Part shown: piece after piece, positions 18,401 to 27,472 of the stretch
Layout: the number at the start of each line of letters is the position of its first letter
Numbering within the stretch: position 1 is the first letter of the stretch
Source of the DNA: Prolixibacteraceae bacterium
GTDB lineage: Bacteria > Bacteroidota > Bacteroidia > Bacteroidales > Prolixibacteraceae
Assembly: GCA_028282705.1 (NCBI GenBank)
Contig: JANQHI010000029.1
Location: 1 to 47,204 of the forward strand
DNA length: 47,204 nucleotides
Direction of reading: 5' to 3'
Translations under genes and position numbers: made by a program
Notes under the pieces: model-generated
What the model saw: only the letters and a program-made list of their open reading frames with translations
What the model was told of the DNA's origin: nothing
The model's database searches: none

Positions 18401-18817
18401 ATCAATTTTAATGGTGCAAGCCAGGACACTGATGAAAATGGTACAATTGAATTTTCAAGCATTGAAGCTGGTGAAAGGTTGGCTTACACTGTGTCCATAG
18501 ATGGTTACAATGCTGAAAGTGGTACTGTAACAATTGTGGATCAAGATGTAACTATTGAAGTTACCCTTATCCTGACAGGGATTAAGGATGTATCTAAAAT
18601 GGATTACAAAATTTATCCTAACCCTACAACAGGTATAATCCATATTGAAGGGCAGGTTGTAAATGGTATTTTCAAAATATATGATGTAAACCAGCGCTTG
18701 GTTTCATCAGGTAACTTGCACACAAAAACCATTAGTGTTGATTTAGCTCCAGGGTTGTATTTCTTGCAAATTGAAAATAACCATACAAAAGCAGTAGAAA
18801 AAATAATCATAAAATAA
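15461..18817 (+). CDS. ELWxxDGT-repeat protein with internal duplication and T9SS sorting domain
   Basis: This 1118-residue secreted protein has a signal peptide (1-20, LQAQ). Two nearly identical units of 431 residues follow (about 21-451 and 452-882), each with five ELWxxDGT-type motifs, for example ELWVTDGS, ELWISDGT and KLWVTDGT. Such motifs probably form blades of a propeller. Next come two carboxypeptidase-regulatory-like beta domains (about 884-960 and 961-1040), and finally a type IX secretion type A sorting domain that opens with YKIYPNPTTGIIHIEG and ends in KAVEKIIIK. It should be exported across the outer membrane and anchored on the cell surface or released. It sits between the 4Fe-4S gene and susC, so it may bind the imported substrate; that is inference. 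Confidence 0.88.
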   Translation: MIKLYTLILLSVLIGSTLQAQIKQISDINTAGNSGIGNPFVFNGEIYFEADNGSDIGDELYKIAADGTVTLFKNINADPEDTTPNSDPGNFIEYNGKLYFNANSGDKTGADKELWVTDGSPENTYMVMDIQPGVNKGANPQHMFVFNGQLYFQAHDGSSTQWWKYDGVSDPVKVTELNGNGFATPSWPVVDPAKNIVYFQANNGRNELHIMKSDETIEVIDINPTSHGYNGLNSTLFNGKLFFEGDNGTNGDELWISDGTEAGTKMLLDINPGPGNSDPKNFTELDGKLYFVVDDGNGDQLYVTDGTTEGTKLVISFIGYDAKVDNLFAYKGKLYFSAVDVVRGEELWVFDGSKAELIKDLNTEGDSKPEGFTIVNDLLFFEAADETGTKLWVTDGTKEKIIPVALDFANSIDPIDVNSGEFAIVGTKLFFSADDAQGDDIFMVDTKDILSRSKQASNINANANSNIDDPFVFNSEIYFEADDGTDIGDELYKIAADGTVKLFKNINVDNEDTTPNSDPGNFIEYKGKLYFNANDGDKTGNDKELWVTDGTPGNTAMVFDIQPGSNKGSNPQHMFIFNDNLYFQAHDGSSTQWWKYDGTNDPVKVTELNGNGFATPMYPVVDPVNNWVYFQANNGRNELHIMKADETVEIIDINATSHGYNGRESVIFGGKLFFEGDDGTNGDELWISNGTLAGTEMLSDINTNGNSDPNSFTELNGKLYFAADNGNGDQLFVTDGTAAGTTLVNEPFAGDDGKVDNLCAFNGKLFFSATDGANGEEIWVYDGTEAKMLKDINSEGDSDPKGFKEVDGLLFFEAADTSGTKLWVTDGTEEHTMLVAEALNTTTDPTDVDADEFAVVGTLLYYTADDEQGDDFFMVDANKLFSYNVTFEVAEENGPVANAQVTFDGATKNTDNAGRVLFPEVRMGDSLIYQVAADDYLDMDSTLNVVDGNVYETVTLTHDPNFDVTFTVTDKHGNPIVGATINFNGASQDTDENGTIEFSSIEAGERLAYTVSIDGYNAESGTVTIVDQDVTIEVTLILTGIKDVSKMDYKIYPNPTTGIIHIEGQVVNGIFKIYDVNQRLVSSGNLHTKTISVDLAPGLYFLQIENNHTKAVEKIIIK

Positions 18818-18833
18818 GAAAGCTGAGTAACTT

Positions 18834-18870
18834 GCAGGCTACCTCGAATTGGTAGCCTGCATTATTTTAA
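18834..18870 (+). terminator. Terminator or attenuator hairpin before susC
   Basis: GCAGGCTACC and GGTAGCCTGC form a perfect 10-bp stem with a 7-base loop, followed by ATTATTTTA. It lies 16 bases after the ELWxxDGT gene and 19 bases before the susC start. No promoter is visible between the hairpin and susC, so it may reduce, not stop, transcription into susC. Confidence 0.75.
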
Positions 18871-18879
18871 ACAAAGCCT

Positions 18880-21800
18880 GTGAAACAAAAAATACTTCTA
18901 TACATATTCCTGGTCCTGGCAAGTAATTTTGCATTTGCCCAGGAAAAACGTTCAATCAGGGGAAGGGTTTTTGATGTGGCTGATAAAACACCTTTGGTTG
19001 GGGCAACAGTTTATATTAAAGGTACTGCCACTGGTACAACCACCAATGCTGATGGTGAGTTTTATCTTAGCCTTGTTGGTAGCCAAATTGAAAAAATGGA
19101 GTTAGCTATTTCATTTATTGGTTACAAATTGCAAACAAAACTTATCAGAGGCCAATCTGTATTTAAATTTAACCTTGAAGAAGATGTAAATTCACTTGAA
19201 GAAGTAGTGGTTACCTCTTCATATGGAACACAAAAACTAAAACAAGAAGTAGTAGGAAGTATTACCCACATTAAAACAAAAGATATTGTTCCTGAGCAGG
19301 CAGCCGTGAGCTTTGATGAATTGCTGGAAGGGCAATCATCTGGTGTTTTGATTGAAACAAGTACAGGAGTTGGAGAACCTGTCAATATCCATATTCGTGG
19401 GCAGGGATCATTAACACCTTTGACTTCAGGTTCAGTAGGCAGTTCTACCCAACCCTTAATTATTGTTGATGGGGTAATCCTCGCCGAAGAAATTTCATTG
19501 GATGAAAATTCATTTTTTGATGCGAGTGATGGTAATTTTGCTGAAGACCTAATGAATCCTTTTGCTAAAATTGGGATCAATGACATTGAATCAATAAACA
19601 TCCTGAAAGATGCAGCAGCAGTTAGTTTATATGGTGCTGATGGAGCCAATGGGGTTATCCTTATAACCACTAAAAAAGGGCAAAAGGGTCCTATGAAATT
19701 TAATGTAAATATCCAGGGAGGTTTTAACTCCGCCATAAACAGGATTGAATATATGAATGGGCAACAATACCAGGAGTTACGCAACATGTATTACCTGAAT
19801 AGTGGGCAGCCTGAAAATGTGCAAAAGTGGAATGGTGTTAATACCAATTGGTTTAATTTATTGAACAGGACAGGGAATTACCAAAATATTGATTTCTCCT
19901 TTTCAGGGGGAAGTGAAAAATTAACCTATAGGGCAGCCATAGGATACCAGATAATCAATGAACCACAAATTAAAAATGATTTCAAAAAATATAATGCTGC
20001 CTTTTCATTCCAATATTCTACAAAAAAATTAAATATTTCCCTTTCTACAAAACCTTCCTATACAAAGAAAAATACACCCAATACACTCTATTCATTTGCA
20101 GTGCAACCTACCCTTGCCCCATATGATGAAGAAGGAAATTACACCCACTTTGAAACCTATGGAAACCCACTAGCAGTGGCTCACCAAAACAGGGTTTTAG
20201 TAAACACCTATTCTTTGATCAATAGCATAAAGTTAAATTACATTTTCAATGAATCATTAAGCTTTTCTACTTTGTATGGGCTTGATTTTTCAAATAAGGA
20301 TCAGGACAACTATTATTCAGGGTTGAATGAAACTGGCAGGGATAATAATGGCAACATAGGCAGGCGTATGTTGCGTGACAGGGATACACGTAAATGGAAC
20401 TGGGATGCCAAATTGTTTTTTAATAAAGATTTTGAAAATGGCCATTACATGGATGTTCTTGCTGGAGTTGAAACCAGGGAGAATTTTGTAAAGTTTGCAT
20501 ATTCAATGGGAAAAGACTTCCCTATCCTTGATGAGATTATACCCATTGAAAAAGCTGAAATACAGAGCTATGCAAAAGACAAGTCAAAAAGTACAGGAAG
20601 ATCATTCTTTTCTCAGGTAAATTATGATTTCAAAAAGAAATATTTCTTTTTAGCAAATTTCAGGATAGATCAAAGTTCAGCATTTGGTGGTGACAATAAT
20701 ACCTCATATAATGGAGGTTTTGGGGCAAGCTGGGTAATATCCAAAGAAAACTTTTTAAGTAACTATAAATGGCTTGAATTCCTTAGGGCAAGGGTTAGTT
20801 ATGGTACTTCTGGCAATTCAAGGATAGGTTCATATCGTGCTTTAGGGCTATATACAGTTAAAGATAAAGACCAAACTGGTTACAATGGAAACAATTATGC
20901 ATACCCATCATCTGCACCTAACCCCAACCTAGGCTGGGAAAAGAACTACAAATTTGATGTAGGCCTTGATATCTCTACCAAATCAGGTGTCAGCCTCACC
21001 TTGGAATACTTCAATGATGATATCAGGGATATGATTGTCTCCCGTGATGTAATCAATGAAATTGGATATGAAAGCGTGCAGATCAATGGTGCAAATATGT
21101 ACAACAGGGGAATTGAAGCAAGCATTAGTACCCAAGCCATAAAAACAAAAGGCTTTAAATGGAGCCTAAATTTCAACCTGTCTAGGGTAAATAATAAAGT
21201 GACCCATTTGCAAGGACTAGGTTCAGATTACTCGTCGGCAGAAAGAGCCAGGGCTCAGCGTGTAGGTTATTCAACCAATGTAATCTGGGGTTACCAATAT
21301 GTTGGGGTTGACCCTGCAACAGGGCGTGAGCTGTTCAATGTAGATGGAAATCTAATTGATGCAAAATACCTTAAAGACCATTACAATGACAAAATTAACT
21401 GGGAACCTATTGGCAATTCAAAACCTGATTTTCATGGAGGTGTAAGCAATAAATTTAATATTGGTAAGAACCTGGATGTAAGGGTAGTTATGACCTATTC
21501 AGCTGGGGCAGGCAAAATGGTACAAAAAAACCTGGTAGACCACTATAGGCTTCTCTTTAACAGGAACCTAGCAGTGGATGCCTATTATGGAAGTTGGAAA
21601 AGAGAAGGGGACATAGCTTTTTACCCTGCTGTAAATAACTCCAACCCATTGGTTACCAACTCTACTAAATACCTCTATTCTACCTCATATATAAAACTAA
21701 AAACCATACACCTATCTTATAGGCTCCCTGTCAAAGATTTGCACATCCCATTTAAAAACTTAAGTATTTATATGAATGGTTCAAACTTATTTTACTGGTA

Positions 21801-21900
21801 TAAAGACAGGAGTAATGGAGAAACAAATGGTATTGCTGAATTACAAAACGTGTACCCCAAAATGAGGACATTTTCATTTGGGATAAAAGCTGGGTTTTAA
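18880..21900 (+). CDS. SusC/RagA-family TonB-linked outer membrane protein
   Basis: The 1006-residue outer membrane transporter starts at GTG (18880), which gives a proper signal peptide (1-20, FAFAQ). A carboxypeptidase-regulatory-like domain follows (about 25-105, GRVFDVADKTPLVGATVYIK), then a TonB-box-like segment (LEEVVVTSSYGTQK) and the plug domain with PLIIVDGVI and LKDAAAVSLYGADGANGVI, both typical SusC signatures. The rest is a beta-barrel ending in FSFGIKAGF. SusC proteins import oligosaccharides, peptides or other large nutrients together with a SusD lipoprotein, which is the next gene (one base between stop and start). Confidence 0.95.
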   Translation: MKQKILLYIFLVLASNFAFAQEKRSIRGRVFDVADKTPLVGATVYIKGTATGTTTNADGEFYLSLVGSQIEKMELAISFIGYKLQTKLIRGQSVFKFNLEEDVNSLEEVVVTSSYGTQKLKQEVVGSITHIKTKDIVPEQAAVSFDELLEGQSSGVLIETSTGVGEPVNIHIRGQGSLTPLTSGSVGSSTQPLIIVDGVILAEEISLDENSFFDASDGNFAEDLMNPFAKIGINDIESINILKDAAAVSLYGADGANGVILITTKKGQKGPMKFNVNIQGGFNSAINRIEYMNGQQYQELRNMYYLNSGQPENVQKWNGVNTNWFNLLNRTGNYQNIDFSFSGGSEKLTYRAAIGYQIINEPQIKNDFKKYNAAFSFQYSTKKLNISLSTKPSYTKKNTPNTLYSFAVQPTLAPYDEEGNYTHFETYGNPLAVAHQNRVLVNTYSLINSIKLNYIFNESLSFSTLYGLDFSNKDQDNYYSGLNETGRDNNGNIGRRMLRDRDTRKWNWDAKLFFNKDFENGHYMDVLAGVETRENFVKFAYSMGKDFPILDEIIPIEKAEIQSYAKDKSKSTGRSFFSQVNYDFKKKYFFLANFRIDQSSAFGGDNNTSYNGGFGASWVISKENFLSNYKWLEFLRARVSYGTSGNSRIGSYRALGLYTVKDKDQTGYNGNNYAYPSSAPNPNLGWEKNYKFDVGLDISTKSGVSLTLEYFNDDIRDMIVSRDVINEIGYESVQINGANMYNRGIEASISTQAIKTKGFKWSLNFNLSRVNNKVTHLQGLGSDYSSAERARAQRVGYSTNVIWGYQYVGVDPATGRELFNVDGNLIDAKYLKDHYNDKINWEPIGNSKPDFHGGVSNKFNIGKNLDVRVVMTYSAGAGKMVQKNLVDHYRLLFNRNLAVDAYYGSWKREGDIAFYPAVNNSNPLVTNSTKYLYSTSYIKLKTIHLSYRLPVKDLHIPFKNLSIYMNGSNLFYWYKDRSNGETNGIAELQNVYPKMRTFSFGIKAGF

Positions 21901-21901
21901 A

Positions 21902-23362
21902 ATGAAAAAAATTCTGTATATAGCATCATTTTTACTGATAACCTCAACTTCATGTAGCGATTTCCTCACCCAAGAGCCTACTGAGCAAAGGTCAATAGAA
22001 CAACAATTCTCTAATAAGGAGAACATGGAACAGGCAATTAATGGGATGTATTATGGTTTAGAAGCTGTGGTTTCAGGAAAATATTTTTTATATGCCGACC
22101 TGGTTGGTGGAAATTTTACTTTTACCCCAGATGAAAATGACCATGTATTGGAAGTACCTCCAGCACTTAACCTGATGAAAGTTTATGAGTTTAGGGATGA
22201 AGAACCTGATTCTGAGTATGATAGTTTTTTTGAAAATATTTATGATATAATTAACCAGGCCAACCTGATCATTGAACACATACTTGTAATGGATTTTATT
22301 TCTAATGAGGAGAAAAACCAGGTAAAAGCAGAATGCCTGGCTGTAAGGGCTTTTTCACATTACCTGGTTAGCCTGTTATATAGCCAGCAATATGGGTATA
22401 CTCCTGATGCTTCACATATTGGGATAGTTTACAATACGCGTACACAAGTACCTGGGGTTGATTACCCTAAAAGGGGAACCATGGCTGAAACCTATGAACT
22501 GTTGAAAACAGACCTTGACGAAGCTTTATCATTATTTACAAATAAACAAGCCCTGAGATATGGCCCATCTTATTCCTATTTTAACCCGACCACAACAAAA
22601 GCTTTATATGCAAAAATTGCCTTGCAAATGAATGACTGGCAAAAAGCATATGATTATTCAGGAGAAATCATCACAACTTCTGGAATATCTCTCACTGAAA
22701 CGGGGAATTATGTGGATGAATGGAAAAAACCTGAAGAAGCTGTGAGTGAAGTTATTTTGGAATTTTCTGCCCCCAGGACATCTGAAGGAGATGTATCTTC
22801 TTCTGTTGCCCATAGTTTTTTTAGTTTTGACAATACCTCAAATTACAATGATATTGTTGCCAGTAAAGACCTGATCAACTTTTTTGAAGAAAATGATATC
22901 AGGAAGGGGTTGTTTTTTGTTGAGGAACTGCCCACTTCTGTTTTTAATATTGTAACTAACCAACCCTACTACTTTACCTGGAAATTCCAGGATGACCCTG
23001 GTACTACTTACATGAGGCTTTCTGAAATGTATTTAATAAGGGCTGAAGCTGCTGCAAGGTTAGGAAATAACCTGGTAAATGCTTTGGCTGATTTAAATAG
23101 AATTAGGGTAAGGGCAAGCTTGCAGCCATTGGAAACAACCACTAACCTTTTGGAAGAAATTTTTATTGAAAGAAGGAGGGAATTAGCTTTTGAAGGAAAC
23201 CTCTTTTTTGATATTGTAAGGTATAAAAAGGATGTTACCAGGAGCTTAGGATGTTTATCTGCTGTATGTAATATGAACTACCCATCCAGTTATTTTGTGC
23301 TGCCCATTCCTGAAGCAAGCATTATATTAAATGAAAATATGATTCAAAATGAAGGTTATTAA
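21902..23362 (+). CDS. SusD/RagB-family nutrient-binding outer membrane lipoprotein
   Basis: The 486-residue precursor has a lipoprotein signal with C18 as the lipidated residue (LLITSTSC). SusD-type TPR-like helices follow, and the C-terminal region carries the family signature YMRLSEMYLIRAEAAARLG and IFIERRRELAFEGNLFFDIVRY. The length is at the short end for RagB/SusD. SusD caps the SusC barrel from outside and binds the substrate. The absence of glycan-acting enzymes and the presence of a protease nearby argue against a glycan substrate. Its last 14 bases overlap the next gene. Confidence 0.93.
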   Translation: MKKILYIASFLLITSTSCSDFLTQEPTEQRSIEQQFSNKENMEQAINGMYYGLEAVVSGKYFLYADLVGGNFTFTPDENDHVLEVPPALNLMKVYEFRDEEPDSEYDSFFENIYDIINQANLIIEHILVMDFISNEEKNQVKAECLAVRAFSHYLVSLLYSQQYGYTPDASHIGIVYNTRTQVPGVDYPKRGTMAETYELLKTDLDEALSLFTNKQALRYGPSYSYFNPTTTKALYAKIALQMNDWQKAYDYSGEIITTSGISLTETGNYVDEWKKPEEAVSEVILEFSAPRTSEGDVSSSVAHSFFSFDNTSNYNDIVASKDLINFFEENDIRKGLFFVEELPTSVFNIVTNQPYYFTWKFQDDPGTTYMRLSEMYLIRAEAAARLGNNLVNALADLNRIRVRASLQPLETTTNLLEEIFIERRRELAFEGNLFFDIVRYKKDVTRSLGCLSAVCNMNYPSSYFVLPIPEASIILNENMIQNEGY

Positions 23363-24836
23363 GAAATATTATACCCTATTTTTACTGGTCTTTATTTCTT
23401 TTTCTTGTGAAAAAACAGAAAGGGAGTTATATACCAATGAAGATGGCAGGTTTGTGCGTTTTACAATGATGGTGAAACCTGATGGGACCCAGGTTGGCCA
23501 TTCCAGGCAAAATCCTTCAGCAGCAGTAGTCAGCAAGTTTAATTATTCACAAAAGAAAATATTGAAAATACCTGTAAGCTTAACTTCTGAAACTTTTGAA
23601 AATGATATAACAGTAAATTTCTCCACAAACCCAGTAGGTAATTTCACTGGTTTTAAAATTGAGCCATCAGAAACATTAACCTTCTCAAAAGGGAAACTGA
23701 ACGATACCATTTCCATTAGTTTTAACCAAAGGTGGCCTATTGAGCCACAAAGCTCAATAACCCTGAAACTTGAAAATGCCAGTGACCCTGAAGTACAAAT
23801 TGGGTTACCCAATAAAAAAGACAAGTTTGATGAATTAACAATTTTCCTTGGTGCATTAAAATTGCGCTATTATTTGCCTACTGAAAACATGTTTACTATA
23901 AATGGAGATGCAGGAGAAGAAGTGTTTTTTGATGTATCCTTCCCTGATGGTTTTTTCACTTCTGAAATAGAAAACAAACCGTTGGTAAAAGTAGCTGATG
24001 CTGATTTTTCATACTCACTAGAGCAACTTCCTTATACTGAAGATGACAGCAAAATAACCTATAAGCTAACAGTAGAAGAAGCTTTGAAAATTGACGAATT
24101 TTCTTATTCTGCCAGAATTGAGTTAGAAGAGCTGGATAACTACTTTATAGGAGGGACAAAAACATTAACCATTGAAAAACCTGAAAAAGTGGACAGGGAT
24201 GTTACCCTTAACACAGCATCTAATTTCTATAACCTGGATGACCCTTTCTACAGGACATTTGGTGAAACATGGATGGATTTTAACAAAGATGGAGAATGCA
24301 AATGGCAAGCATTTAATACATTTACATTCCCTGTTGAGGTAAGTGCTTCCCACCCTGATGCAATATTGTATGACGATAATGGCACCCCATCAACTGAAGA
24401 TGATATTTACCATCATGCATTTAGGGTTGGGTTTAATTCTCCCAATGCAGGAAGAACCACCAACTCCTTCAACCTAAAACGTTGGTTTGAAAATGATTAT
24501 ACTGATGCAGACAAATCACCTGGCTTCAATATAACACAAGCTTTAGAGTTTTATCCTGAAAGTGGCACAAGTGCCTCCAATGGGCTTGTAAAAGTTATTT
24601 CCCAAGAAGTAGTGATTTCGAGCAGGGATGACAAAAGTTATGTACTTCAAATTGAAGGTGAAGGTGTTTATTCCGAGGTTTCTCCTGGTACATTTAAATT
24701 GGAGTTTGAACTTAGGGTGGCCAATTCTGAACTGTTTGGAGGAACACAGGCTGCTAAATATGTATTATTTAACACCAACAATTATACAGACCCTGATCCA
24801 TTAACTGAAGGGTGTTTCATGCCAGTGGAATTATAA
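23349..24836 (+). CDS. DUF4843-type surface lipoprotein
   Basis: The 495-residue precursor has a lipoprotein signal (C20 in FISFSC). The region after it (YTNEDGRFVRFTMMV) resembles the start of DUF4843 proteins, which often follow SusD. The rest is predicted beta-rich with Ig-like repeats. It overlaps susD by 14 bases and is clearly co-expressed. It is probably an accessory substrate-binding surface protein of the SusCD complex. The family assignment rests on position and N-terminal pattern, so it is moderate. Confidence 0.7.
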   Translation: MKVIKKYYTLFLLVFISFSCEKTERELYTNEDGRFVRFTMMVKPDGTQVGHSRQNPSAAVVSKFNYSQKKILKIPVSLTSETFENDITVNFSTNPVGNFTGFKIEPSETLTFSKGKLNDTISISFNQRWPIEPQSSITLKLENASDPEVQIGLPNKKDKFDELTIFLGALKLRYYLPTENMFTINGDAGEEVFFDVSFPDGFFTSEIENKPLVKVADADFSYSLEQLPYTEDDSKITYKLTVEEALKIDEFSYSARIELEELDNYFIGGTKTLTIEKPEKVDRDVTLNTASNFYNLDDPFYRTFGETWMDFNKDGECKWQAFNTFTFPVEVSASHPDAILYDDNGTPSTEDDIYHHAFRVGFNSPNAGRTTNSFNLKRWFENDYTDADKSPGFNITQALEFYPESGTSASNGLVKVISQEVVISSRDDKSYVLQIEGEGVYSEVSPGTFKLEFELRVANSELFGGTQAAKYVLFNTNNYTDPDPLTEGCFMPVEL

Positions 24837-24876
24837 ATTAGGCATTTAACAATTGAAATGCTAGTTTTAACGTAAA

Positions 24877-27321
24877 ATGACAAGGAAGATGAAGGATTAT
24901 TTTGGGAAAGCAACACATTGCATTAGTTTAATTGGGATATGTTTAATGTTGCTGCCATTTGGGGCTACAGCAAAAAAAATAAATAATGGAAAAGAGGCTT
25001 GTGAAAATAAAAATACCTACCAAGCTTTCCTGAAAGGAAAAGAGGTAGTGGGCAAAGGGTTGTTTACTATTTACAAAAAGGATAATTCCTATTTTTTTGA
25101 ACTGGAAGACACCCTTTTAGGCAGGGACCTATTACTAGGATCAAGGGTTGCAGAACTAAGTAGCACCTCAAAAGTTGTGGCAGGAGAAATGAGGAAAAGC
25201 CCAATTTTGATAAGGTTTTCACGCGACCAAAAAAACCTATACATGCACCAGGCTAGCCATGATTACCTGGCTGATTCAACTGATGCAATCAGTATTTCAG
25301 TCAAAAGAAATTCCATCACGCCCATCTTAAAAACCTTCCCAATAAAAACATTGAACCATGATAGCACTGCTGCAATAGTTGATTTCACGAAATTCCTTTC
25401 AGCAGAGATACCTGCTATATCACCATTCAATAATAAATATAAAGCAGGGAAACTGGAAGCTGATGCTACTTTTATCCTGAAAGCCCAGGCATTCCCCAAA
25501 AATGTGGAAATAAAAACCCAGATGAGCTATAGCAACACAACAGGGAGCCCCTTCCTGATAGTCATGAACCGTTCATTCCTGCTGCTTCCTAAAATCCCAA
25601 TGAGGCCACGTTTTGAGGACAAACGTGTAGGCTATTTTATGAATGGTGGAAGGTATTTTTCATCTAAAAAAATTGGGATTGAAAGTTTAAAGTATATTTC
25701 CAGGTTTAATATTGCTCCCAAAGCCTCTGACCTGGAGAAATACAAAGCCGGGGAATTAGTAGTTCCTGAAAAACAAATTGTATTTTACATAGATAATGCC
25801 TTTCCTGAAACCTGGGCATCTTATATAAAAGCTGGGGTTGAAGACTGGCAAAAAGCATTTGAGGCTATTGGCTTCAAAGATGCTATAATTGCTAAACCCT
25901 ACCCCATTAATGACCCTCATTTTAACCCTGAAGATATTCGTTATTCTTGCGTGCGTTACATAGCTATGCCCAAAGCCAACTCAATGGGGCCCAGGTGGAT
26001 TGACCCCAGAAGTGGTGAAGTAATTGGGGGGGATGTACTTTGGTGGCATAATGTAACTGAACTTTTGCGTGATTGGCGTTTTGTACAATGTGCTGCTGCC
26101 GACCCTGCTGTAAGGAAAAAAGACCTTGATATTGAAATATTGGGTGAGATGATCAGGTATGTAGCTGCACATGAAGTGGGGCACACATTGGGCTTAAAAC
26201 ATAACATGAGGGCTTCATATGCTTTCCCTGTTGATTCTTTGCGCTCAGCCAGCTTCACGCAAGCAAATGGGACAACCCCATCCATTATGGATTATGCGCG
26301 TTTCAACTACATTGCACAGCCAGGAGATAAAGAGGTCAGGTTTACCCCACCCAATATAGGCCCTTATGATATTTTTGCCATTGAATGGGGGTATAAACCT
26401 ATTTATGAAGCTAAAACTCCTGTTGATGAAAAAACCATCCTTAACCAATGGATACAAGAAAAATCTGATGACCTTATTTACAAGTTTGGCAACCAGCAAA
26501 TGGGCTTGGCTTTTGACCCTTCATCACAAAATGAAGCCCTGGGTGATGATGCTATTAAAGCCAGTGAGTATGGGGTAAAAAATGCACGTTACATTATGGG
26601 CAACCTGGTTAAGTGGACAACCGCAAAAAATGAAGGGTATGATTTCCTTTCACATATTTATGATGAATTAATAAAACAATACAAACGTTATTTGGGCCAT
26701 GTAAATTCATACCTGGGAGGAGTATACATAAACCTGCAGGTTGAAGGGGAAGGCAAACAGTTTTATGAACCATTATCGCGCGAAAAACAAGAACAGGCTA
26801 TAGGTTGGCTTTTCAATGAGATGAGGACACAGCATGAATGGATATTGGATAGGGAAGTTGAAAAAAGGATTGGGGCACAAAAAGCAAACCTTTTGAAAAT
26901 GCAGGCCTCATTACTTGATAATATTATGAGCAGTGTTATATTCCAAAGATTAGAGCTATACCATAATGAATATTCTTGCCTGGATTATTTAAGTGACTTA
27001 CATGACCAGGTTTGGTTAAAAACAATTAACAAGCAACCATTGAATGAATTTGACAGGCATCTACAAGCAAATTATGTAAACAACCTAATGGTTATGTCAG
27101 GTATGCATAAATCAAGTGGGAAAAGTAAACCTGCTTTATTTGAAGGATCACTTGCTGCCCCAAATTCTTCAAAAACATTTTTCCTTGATAACATTATAAA
27201 ACCTTTGCTGTATTTAGAAATTGAAAGGACACAAGGTATTTTAAAAAAAGGATTAAAGCACAAGGATCCTATCACCAAGGCACATTATAAATATCTTTAT
27301 GAGTTGGCCATGAAAAAGTAG
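24877..27321 (+). CDS. Zinc-dependent metalloprotease (DUF5117-type, metzincin-like)
   Basis: The 814-residue protein has an N-terminal hydrophobic segment (about 16-34) that looks like a signal peptide. The start could also be the fifth codon (ATG at 24889). A DUF5118/DUF5117-like region precedes the catalytic domain. The active site HEVGHTLGLKH has H432, E433, H436 and H442, the extended HExxHxxxxxH zinc motif, and SIMDYARF downstream is the Met-turn of metzincins. It probably cleaves proteins or peptides in the periplasm or at the surface, providing or processing the SusCD substrate. The gap of 40 bases to the lipoprotein gene suggests the same operon. Confidence 0.88.
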   Translation: MTRKMKDYFGKATHCISLIGICLMLLPFGATAKKINNGKEACENKNTYQAFLKGKEVVGKGLFTIYKKDNSYFFELEDTLLGRDLLLGSRVAELSSTSKVVAGEMRKSPILIRFSRDQKNLYMHQASHDYLADSTDAISISVKRNSITPILKTFPIKTLNHDSTAAIVDFTKFLSAEIPAISPFNNKYKAGKLEADATFILKAQAFPKNVEIKTQMSYSNTTGSPFLIVMNRSFLLLPKIPMRPRFEDKRVGYFMNGGRYFSSKKIGIESLKYISRFNIAPKASDLEKYKAGELVVPEKQIVFYIDNAFPETWASYIKAGVEDWQKAFEAIGFKDAIIAKPYPINDPHFNPEDIRYSCVRYIAMPKANSMGPRWIDPRSGEVIGGDVLWWHNVTELLRDWRFVQCAAADPAVRKKDLDIEILGEMIRYVAAHEVGHTLGLKHNMRASYAFPVDSLRSASFTQANGTTPSIMDYARFNYIAQPGDKEVRFTPPNIGPYDIFAIEWGYKPIYEAKTPVDEKTILNQWIQEKSDDLIYKFGNQQMGLAFDPSSQNEALGDDAIKASEYGVKNARYIMGNLVKWTTAKNEGYDFLSHIYDELIKQYKRYLGHVNSYLGGVYINLQVEGEGKQFYEPLSREKQEQAIGWLFNEMRTQHEWILDREVEKRIGAQKANLLKMQASLLDNIMSSVIFQRLELYHNEYSCLDYLSDLHDQVWLKTINKQPLNEFDRHLQANYVNNLMVMSGMHKSSGKSKPALFEGSLAAPNSSKTFFLDNIIKPLLYLEIERTQGILKKGLKHKDPITKAHYKYLYELAMKK

Positions 27322-27436
27322 CTTTCGTGCTTATAAATTTTCATGTATCAGTAAATTAAAAAAGACATGCCAATTTTATCATAATGGGCTTTGAAAATCA
27401 TTGTACCCATGTGCAATTCTAAATTACTGTATAGCA

Positions 27437-27466
27437 TTGTGGTATATAATTTTATAGCTATTTTTG
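27437..27466 (+). promoter_or_regulatory. Promoter of the AraC-type regulator, apparently leaderless
   Basis: TTG (27437-27439), 19 bases, then TATTTTTG (27459-27466) is a full match to the Bacteroidota promoter pattern. Transcription should start within a few bases of the ATG at 27473, giving an mRNA with almost no 5' leader. Confidence 0.6.
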
Positions 27467-27472
27467 CCCTGG

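Noticed and set aside
27464-27472. TTG start for the AraC-type regulator
   Set aside because: The TTG lies inside the -7 promoter element, so it would not be in the mRNA made from that promoter.
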